NCBI GenBank assembly: GCA_030490835.1 | Contig: CM059977.1 | Span: 17,155,335 to 17,219,334 of the forward strand | DNA from: Annona cherimola | Taxonomy: Eukaryota; Streptophyta; Magnoliopsida; Magnoliales; Annonaceae | Reading direction: 5' to 3' | Length of the DNA: 64,000 nucleotides | Part shown: positions 57,486 through 64,000 of the stretch, in pieces | Layout: each line of letters begins with the position of its first letter | How positions within the stretch are numbered: position 1 is the stretch's first letter | Made by a program: the position numbers and the translations under genes | The notes under the pieces: model-generated | What the model was told of the DNA's origin: nothing | The model's database searches: none | What the model saw: the letters and a program-made list of their open reading frames with translations, nothing else

Positions 57486-60400
57486 ATGTCCGACGCGACA
57501 GTCCGATTCAGCGTGCTCTGCAGCATGTTCCAGGCCATGCTCCGAAGCAAGAACGCCGCAGCGAAGCGGAGGCATTTCCGCAAATTCCTAGACTACATCT
57601 ATATATCCCGCGACTATTTTAGCGCCATCCGCCTCATCCTCCCATCCCTGGACAGAGAGCGAGGATCCTACGGCCTTAAGGAATCTGTCCTCGCTGCGTG
57701 CCTCATTGATGCCCTTGGAATCTCCCGCGACTCTCAAGACGCACTCCGCCTTATTAACTGGCGGAAAGGCGGCGCCAAGACCGGTGCAAATGCCGGCAAC
57801 TTCGCCCTAGTTGCTGCTGAGGTATACTCATACAATGCCAAATATTTATCGCATTTCTATTTCTCATTACCATGGTTCAGCTGCATTTGCTTGTTATGAA
57901 ATTTTGCGAACTGGCGACTCTGTTTTTGTTTCGAGTTGAATGTCGTTTTGCTTTTGCCTTTTATAGAGATCGAGGTATGTTTTTATCAACGGTTTGTTAA
58001 GTCTGTTGGGTATGGAACCTTGGATATTGATTCTCATCTTCGAGTTCTTGCAAAGCCTTCGTAAATATTTTGCTTTGGAATGTTACTTTCATTGAGATCC
58101 TCTTCTAACGCGCTATGATGCAACGTTCCACTTATGCATGGCATTTTTCACAAGGGCCAGCATTACTCGTAGTTGGAACCGGCTTTTTTTTATTTTTGGG
58201 TCCCCATCTCGAACTAGAAATAGGCAATTTTTTTTAAAAATATTTTTGGTCACAGCGATTCTAAAAAAATTTCATTTATGGTTTTATTTTTTATGTTCTA
58301 TCGATCTTTTTGGACTTCGTCCCGAGTTCCCCCTAGTATTGGTTATTGGTTATAATTAATATTTCTGTATGTATTCATTACATTGATCTGAATAGCACGT
58401 CCAATTATTCATTCTTGATCATATTTCTTTTTATCGAGAATTTGATGAAGCAAAGAAGTCACACGGGTTACCGTTGGAATTCTCATCGGTGCCTTAGTGT
58501 AATATGTTTTTTTTTTTAAATTTAAATTTTTGGGTGTTGATCCATAGCTGTATATTGTGCTTAGGTGCTTCAAAGGCGGCAAGGAATGGATTCTGGTGGA
58601 CTAACAATCAAGGAGTTAAATGATTTGCTTGATCGGTTGGCTTCCTTAGAGAACAGGTAGATCTTTGTTCACATGTTAATCATATAGATGTCGCATCTAA
58701 ATGCAAGTGTTAAACACATGTAGAAAGCTTGAAACTTAAGAGGCATGGAGATATTTGTATTCTTTTCACGTCCAAGCATGTCCAATTTGCTGTTCTATGG
58801 ATCATTGATCAATTTTCAGATATCCTTTTTAACTTCTTCCCTTCTATTTGATTGGTTCTTGCTTTCTTGGTTAGTTTAAAACTCAGTGCCAATGATACAT
58901 TTGTATTTCTTTCATTCAAACTTGGATTCTATAGGCAAGCTTTTCTCTATCTCTTTGTTGCCATGAATTGTGTTCCCAATATAAAAAAAAAAAATTTCTA
59001 TTTCAGAGTACGGCAGTTGATACTAATTGAGGTATGCTGACTATTGAGATGACGAAACCAGACAATGCAGCCTATAAAATGGAATCTTCCTGCCTCGAAA
59101 CACCATACATCGTTTGGTACTAGAGATTGAAATGGTGTCTTCTGACGAAAAAAGAAATGTATACCTAATTCACGGGGCTGCTACTGTGTGGGGTCTGGGG
59201 AGGGCAAGACTTACTTAACTGTAGCTTCATCTTTTGAAGAGGCTACTTTCAAGACTCAAACCTGCATCCCCAAGAATTTATGTGGAGAGCTCGCCTAGCA
59301 TCTCCCTCGATCGGTTTCTTACGCATATATATTTTTTATGTGATTTATTACATTTTTGATCCCGCTGGCGGATTGATTCCTAAACATGAGCATCATTTAT
59401 ATTATGTGTAAACCATGAAACAAAATGCTGTGTGAGCTAGGTCAAATGGAAATATCTGTGTGCATAATAATGCACATAAGCATTAATCTGCTTTCAGTGG
59501 GTATCAGGGAATTAAATTCTGCATGCCTCCATAATGTTCCTGTATACACCATACCATCGCAGGGGAGAAAAGTCTTCTGTTCTTTCAGATCTCATCAAAA
59601 AAACAAATGCACAGGAAATGAAATGGATTATCATGATCATTCTCAAAGGTACTGTTTCTTACAACTAGCTTTGTCTTATTAATTGATGTGTAATTGGAAT
59701 TGAACTTTAATTTCTTTGCAGATTTGAAGCTGGGAGTTAGTGAAAAGAGTATTTTCCATGAATTTCATCCTGATGCTGAGGACTTGTTCAATGTCACCTG
59801 TGACTTGAAACTAGTTTGTGACAAGTTGAAGGATCGGACCCAACGACACAAACGGCAGGTATCTGCAAGAAGTGAATTTTTGGGATTGGTTAGTCTGTCT
59901 GATGGAGTGAAAGCATGAAAATGGAAGTGATGGTGGCTAAAAGCTCTTGAACCAGATAGGAGTATTTTCGAATTTGTTGGAAGATGATCACATGACATAT
60001 TTTCAATGAGAGAACCACAATTGAGTTGAAGTGTACGATTCTACAACAAGATAGGGCCTCATAAATTTAAATCAAATCATAATTTTGATGATTTGAAGAT
60101 ACTAAGCTGCAACTTCAGAAATTTAGATCAGATCATAGTTTTAATGATTTTGAGATGATAAGCTGCAAATAGAAACTACTCGCATGAGGCTTTGAATGGT
60201 ATAATTCTCATTACATTAGAAGTTTGTTTTTGCAATAATACCTATAAGTATAAGAAAGAAGGTAAAAAAAAAAAAGTCATTCTTTTACCTAGTTTTTCAA
60301 AGAACAATCAGTTGACTGATGAATCGTGTTTATATATTCGTAACAAATTATCAAAGTTTTCTGATAAGACAAATCTAGGAAATAGATCTCCAAGCAACCA

Positions 60401-61149
60401 AATAAATGTTGAATGTTTTCATGTCAATATGCTTATATGGAGATCATGATGAATTGTATTATGAAACAGCATAGTTCTAGAACAGGCTATACTAGGGAGG
60501 AACATTGAGAAAAGTAGGATAGATCTTTCCATCACAGGCCAATTAGGAGTGGAGGAAATAAAAACTCATTATTTTTTGTAATCAAGGATCAGTAAATTTT
60601 ACTTGCAATGCTTTTCCTGTGAGATTGTCGACAAAATTGTCGATAGTGTCATTTGCTTCTCTGTGAGTAGACTGAGTATGCATTTCCTTCTTATAAAAGC
60701 TATTATTTCCCTTCTGAAGGCCAATTAGGAGTGGAGGAAATAAAAACTTATTATTTTTGTGATTAAGAACCAGTAAAAACTCATTATTTTTTTAATCAAG
60801 GATCCGTAAATCTGACTCACAATGCTTCTCCTGGGAGAGTGTCAATAGTGTCATTTGCTTCTTTATGAGTAGACTGAGCATCCATTTCCTTCTTATGCAA
60901 GCTAAGTTTTTCCTTCTACTCTGATGATCTTTTTGGGCATATGAGCCATTTATACTGAAACACAGTAAAGTAGCAAATCTGTGATTAAAGTTGGATAATG
61001 ATGATTGACTGTTATATAAAGCTATCGATGGCTATGGCTATAATGATTAACTCCCTTCTATGACATCTACACAGGATATAGAAGTTGGAAAAGCTGTAAG
61101 GCCTCAACTAGCAATGAGAGTTAGTGATGCAACTACTGCATGGAAGAAG
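57486..61149 (+). CDS. LIG4: DNA ligase IV, N-terminal part (5 exons, 242 aa in window)
   Basis: Exons 57486-57821, 58565-58656, 59563-59648, 59722-59858 and 61075-61149 join in frame to 726 nt. The protein reads like plant DNA ligase IV throughout: [117 protein letters not shown]. This is the DNA-binding N-terminal ligase domain. The catalytic KxDG lysine, OB fold and C-terminal BRCT repeats would follow beyond the window. LIG4 works with XRCC4 in nuclear non-homologous end joining. Exon 5 ends WKK with a GTGGGC donor at 61150. The next exon is not in the window because an RTE retrotransposon fills the intron. No defect was seen in these exons. Confidence 0.96.
60537..60905. repeat. Tandem duplication, 2 x ~181 bp, in LIG4 intron 4
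   Basis: AGGCCAATTAGGAGTGGAGG at 60537 recurs at 60718. Both copies run through GATAGTGTCATTTGCTTCT / CAATAGTGTCATTTGCTTCT and GAGTAGACTGAG, with moderate divergence. A smaller ~57-bp repeat lies just upstream at about 60062-60170. Confidence 0.85.
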
Positions 61150-61249
61150 GTGGGCTAAAATATCTGTCAAGTGGTTGTCATTTATGTCTTCTAGAAGTTT
61201 ATTCTTCATTTTTTGATTGTCTAATTCATGGTTGCTAAATAAGTTGGTA

Positions 61250-64000
61250 TCATCATCATCATCATCATAAGCCATTTCCCACCTATGTGGGGTCGGCTGC
61301 ATGGATTCTGTTACGCCATTCTTGGCGATTTAAGACTAAATTTTCAGTAATATGTAATATTTTTAAATCTTGTTTAATTACTTCCATCCATGTTTTTTTG
61401 GGTCTTCCTCTCATTCTTCTACCACCTTCTACTTGGATAAACTCTGTTTTCCTAACCGGTGCTACTTCAGGCCTCCTTTTAACATGACCAAACCATCTTA
61501 ATCTATTTTCTCTCATTTTATCATTAATTGGTCTCACTTTTAAGTTTTCTCGAATTATTTCATTCCTAATTTTATCTTTTCTTGTTTTACCACTCATCCA
61601 CCTTAACATTCTCATTTCCGCTACGCTCATTTTTTGTATATGTTGCTCTTTAACTGCCCAACATTCTGCCCCATAAAGCATAGCAGGTCTAATCGCAGTC
61701 TTATAAAATTTTCCTTTTAATTTGACTGGAACTCGACGGTCACATAAAATTCCTGACGCACTTCTCCATTTCTTCCATCCTGCTTGAATTCTATGTATTA
61801 TATCTTTCTCGATTTCCCCGTTCTCTTGAACTATTGATCCTAAGTACCGAAAGTGATTAGTTTTTGTTACTGTTTGATCTAAAATCTTAATTGGTTCATC
61901 ATCCGGGTTCTCACTATTATTAAAATTGCATTTCATATATTCAGTTTTTGTGCGACTAATTCTAAAACCATTAGATTCTAGAGCATCTACCCACCTATTC
62001 AATTTTAAATTTAGTCCTTCTTTACTTTCATCTATTAGAACAATGTCATCTGCAAATAACATACACCAAGGTACTTCTTCTTGGAGATGTCTAGTAATTT
62101 CATCTATTACTAAGGTAAAAAGGTAAGGACTCAAGGCTGAGCCTTGATGTAAACCTATTTTAACTGGGAAGACATTAGTATCTCCACTAATGGTTCTCAC
62201 ATTTGTAACAGCCCCCTCATACATATCTTTAATAATATCAATGTATCTGTCATTAATTCCTTTTTTCCTCATCACTTGCCATATTAACTTTCTTGGTACT
62301 CGATCATAAGCTTTTTCTAAATCAATAAAAATCATGTATAAGTTCTTTTTCTTCTCCCTATACTTTTCAAATAGTTGTCTAAGTAAGAAAATAGCTTCAA
62401 TAGTTGATCTTCCTGGCATAAAACCAAATTGATTTTCAGATATATTAGTTTCCCGTCTTAGTCTATGTTCAATTACTCTTTCCCACAATTTCATAGTATG
62501 ACTGATTAATTTTATTCCACGATAATTTGCACAATTTTGAATATCTCCCTTATTTTTATAAATTGGAACTATAATGCTTTTCCTCCATTCACTTGGCATT
62601 AACTTCGTTTTTATAATCTTGTTAAAAAGATTTGTTAACCATGTTGCACCTACATCTCCCATGCACTTCCATGTCTCAATTGGTATATTATCTGGGCCTA
62701 AAGCTTTTCCTGTTTTCATTTTCCTTAGAGCTTCCTTTACTTCAGATATTCGAATTTTTGTGAAATAACTGATATTCCTATTTTCTTCCCTATTTAGACT
62801 AACATCTAATGTTAATTGTTCGTGTGGGGTATCATTTAGTAAACTATAAAAATAAGTTTTCCATCTTTCCTTAATATTATCATCTTTGACTAGAACTCTT
62901 TGGTCCTCACTTTTAATACATCTAACATGTGTTAAATCTTTGCCCTTATTTTCTCTTAATTTAGCCAACTTAAAAATATCTTTTTCACCTTGTCTAGTTC
63001 CTAATCTGTCATATAGGCTCTCATAAGCTTTGTGTTTAGCATCACTAATAATCTTTTTAGTAGCTTTTTTTGATAGTTTGTATTGTTGTAAGTTGACATC
63101 ATTTTTATTTTCCTGCCATGTCTTAAACTTTTCTTGTTTATCATTTATAGCTTTTTGGACATCTTCATTCCACCACCAAGTTTCTCTATGTGGGGATCTA
63201 CGATTTTTATATACACCTACAATACTTTGTCCTACTTCTTTTATGTTAATTGCCATTTTATCCCACATCGATTCTACTCCATCTTCTTGTGTGTCCCATT
63301 TAACTTCTTCTATCATTCTTTTTCTAAAAAGTTCTATGTTGTTTCCTTTTAAATTCCACCATTTAATTTTTGGAATAACATTGTCTTTAGTTTTTGTTGA
63401 CTCTTTTTGTGTATATATATCCATCACTAATAATCTATGCTGCATAGCTAAACTCTCACCTGGGATAACTTTACAATTTATACAAAGGGATCTATCCAAT
63501 TTTCTTATAAGGAAGAAATCTATTTGGCTAGAATTGGTCCCACTCTTAAAAGTTATTAAGTGTTCATCTCGTTTTTGAAATAAGGTATTAGCTATAACCA
63601 AATCATATGCTATAGCAAAGTCCAAAATGGCATTCCCCATTTCGTTCCTTATTCCAAAACCAAAGCCCCCATGACTTCTCTCATATCCTACCTTCTCTTT
63701 TCCTACATGTCCATTTAAATCTCCACCTATCACAACTTTTTCTTGGTTAGATGTTCTTTGCATAATACTATCTAAGTCATCCCAAAATTGTTTCTTGATT
63801 CTATCATTTAATCCTACTTGTGGTGCATAAGCACTAATCACATTTAAAACCTCTGCACCTAATACAAGTTTTATTTGAATAATTCTATCATTTACTCTAT
63901 TGACATCTACAACTTTATTTATGAAATTGTTATCTACTATTATCCCTACACCATTTCTATTATCATCCTTGCCTATATACCATAATTTGAATCCATTAAT
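61250..64000 (-). mobile_element. RTE-clade LINE retrotransposon, antisense in a LIG4 intron, runs off the window
   Basis: The 3' end on the - strand is a (TGA)n-type tail, seen on + as ATCATCATCATCATCATCAT at about 61251. Short 3' UTR, simple trinucleotide tail and one endonuclease-RT ORF are RTE hallmarks. The 5' end and target duplication lie beyond 64000. Two older fragments of this type are at 31249 and 48496. Confidence 0.93.
61283..64000 (-). CDS. RTE endonuclease/reverse transcriptase, open over 905 codons (5' end outside)
   Basis: Reading from the right edge, the frame is open from 64000 to the stop at 61283-61285, without a break. The first part is the exonuclease-endonuclease-phosphatase domain (YIGKDDNRNGVGIIV, ISAYAPQVGL, VVIGGDLNGHVG, SQIDFFLI). 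The middle is the reverse transcriptase: GPDNIPIETWK, NYRGIKLISHTMKLWERVIE, ENQFGFMPGRST, MIFIDLEKAYDRVPR, GLHQGSALSPYLF and the catalytic LFADDIVLI. A C-terminal region (HFRYLGSIV, MLYGAECWAVK, RMLRWMSGKTRKDKIRNE, RPKKTWMEVIKQD) completes it. The protein nicks target DNA and copies its RNA in place. An upstream in-frame start would lie outside the window; residue 63841 is a Val codon, not a start. The lack of stops suggests recent insertion or recent activity. Confidence 0.95.
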   Translation of the reverse strand: MNGFKLWYIGKDDNRNGVGIIVDNNFINKVVDVNRVNDRIIQIKLVLGAEVLNVISAYAPQVGLNDRIKKQFWDDLDSIMQRTSNQEKVVIGGDLNGHVGKEKVGYERSHGGFGFGIRNEMGNAILDFAIAYDLVIANTLFQKRDEHLITFKSGTNSSQIDFFLIRKLDRSLCINCKVIPGESLAMQHRLLVMDIYTQKESTKTKDNVIPKIKWWNLKGNNIELFRKRMIEEVKWDTQEDGVESMWDKMAINIKEVGQSIVGVYKNRRSPHRETWWWNEDVQKAINDKQEKFKTWQENKNDVNLQQYKLSKKATKKIISDAKHKAYESLYDRLGTRQGEKDIFKLAKLRENKGKDLTHVRCIKSEDQRVLVKDDNIKERWKTYFYSLLNDTPHEQLTLDVSLNREENRNISYFTKIRISEVKEALRKMKTGKALGPDNIPIETWKCMGDVGATWLTNLFNKIIKTKLMPSEWRKSIIVPIYKNKGDIQNCANYRGIKLISHTMKLWERVIEHRLRRETNISENQFGFMPGRSTIEAIFLLRQLFEKYREKKKNLYMIFIDLEKAYDRVPRKLIWQVMRKKGINDRYIDIIKDMYEGAVTNVRTISGDTNVFPVKIGLHQGSALSPYLFTLVIDEITRHLQEEVPWCMLFADDIVLIDESKEGLNLKLNRWVDALESNGFRISRTKTEYMKCNFNNSENPDDEPIKILDQTVTKTNHFRYLGSIVQENGEIEKDIIHRIQAGWKKWRSASGILCDRRVPVKLKGKFYKTAIRPAMLYGAECWAVKEQHIQKMSVAEMRMLRWMSGKTRKDKIRNEIIRENLKVRPINDKMRENRLRWFGHVKRRPEVAPVRKTEFIQVEGGRRMRGRPKKTWMEVIKQDLKILHITENLVLNRQEWRNRIHAADPT

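Overview
This is nuclear DNA of a flowering plant. The host genes have many short exons with GT..AG introns, AT-rich introns and spacers, and plant-only protein families. Most of the remaining sequence is plant transposable elements: Tourist-like MITEs, foldback MITEs, a Mutator-like element (MULE), an L1 relic and an RTE-clade LINE. The sequence alone does not identify the lineage.

Five host genes can be modelled exon by exon. (1) + strand, 2611-5891: a 491-aa membrane protein of the At1g16860 family. (2) + strand, 9956-12906: a 115-aa MIF/D-dopachrome tautomerase-like protein (MDL). (3) - strand, 19189-15213: a 449-aa F-box/kelch protein like At1g51550. (4) + strand, 47628-52454: a 406-aa plastid-type pyridoxamine-5'-phosphate-oxidase-like protein like At1g51560. 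(5) + strand, 57486 to beyond the right edge: DNA ligase IV, of which only the first five exons are present. From memory of the Arabidopsis map, MDL and LIG4 are neighbours there (At5g57170/At5g57160), as are the kelch and oxidase-like genes (At1g51550/At1g51560). The window therefore looks like an ancestral block whose spacers have been inflated by transposons.

The central feature is a 12.6-kb MULE at about 21499-34139 with long (~1.25 kb) inverted termini. It carries two convergent genes: a FAR1-type transposase on + (one in-frame stop) and a 746-aa Lys-rich, NLS-rich protein on -. Between their 3' ends lies a 12 x 82-bp tandem array. A palindrome, CCGCATGCGG, inside a longer shared module recurs in both terminal regions, in the central array and, decayed, in the interior, and was not noticed outside the element. 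The layout resembles maize MuDR (mudrA and mudrB convergent, promoters in the TIRs), but the second protein is of a different type.

The rest of 34140-47400 and 52455-57485 is a mosaic of nested small elements. Family A foldbacks (~310-410 bp, 8-10-bp target duplications) share their inner arms but have copy-specific tips that still pair within each copy. Family B foldbacks often carry terminal hairpins. Tourist-like MITEs have TAA/TTA target duplications. At the right edge an RTE LINE with a fully open ORF lies antisense inside a LIG4 intron and runs out of the window.
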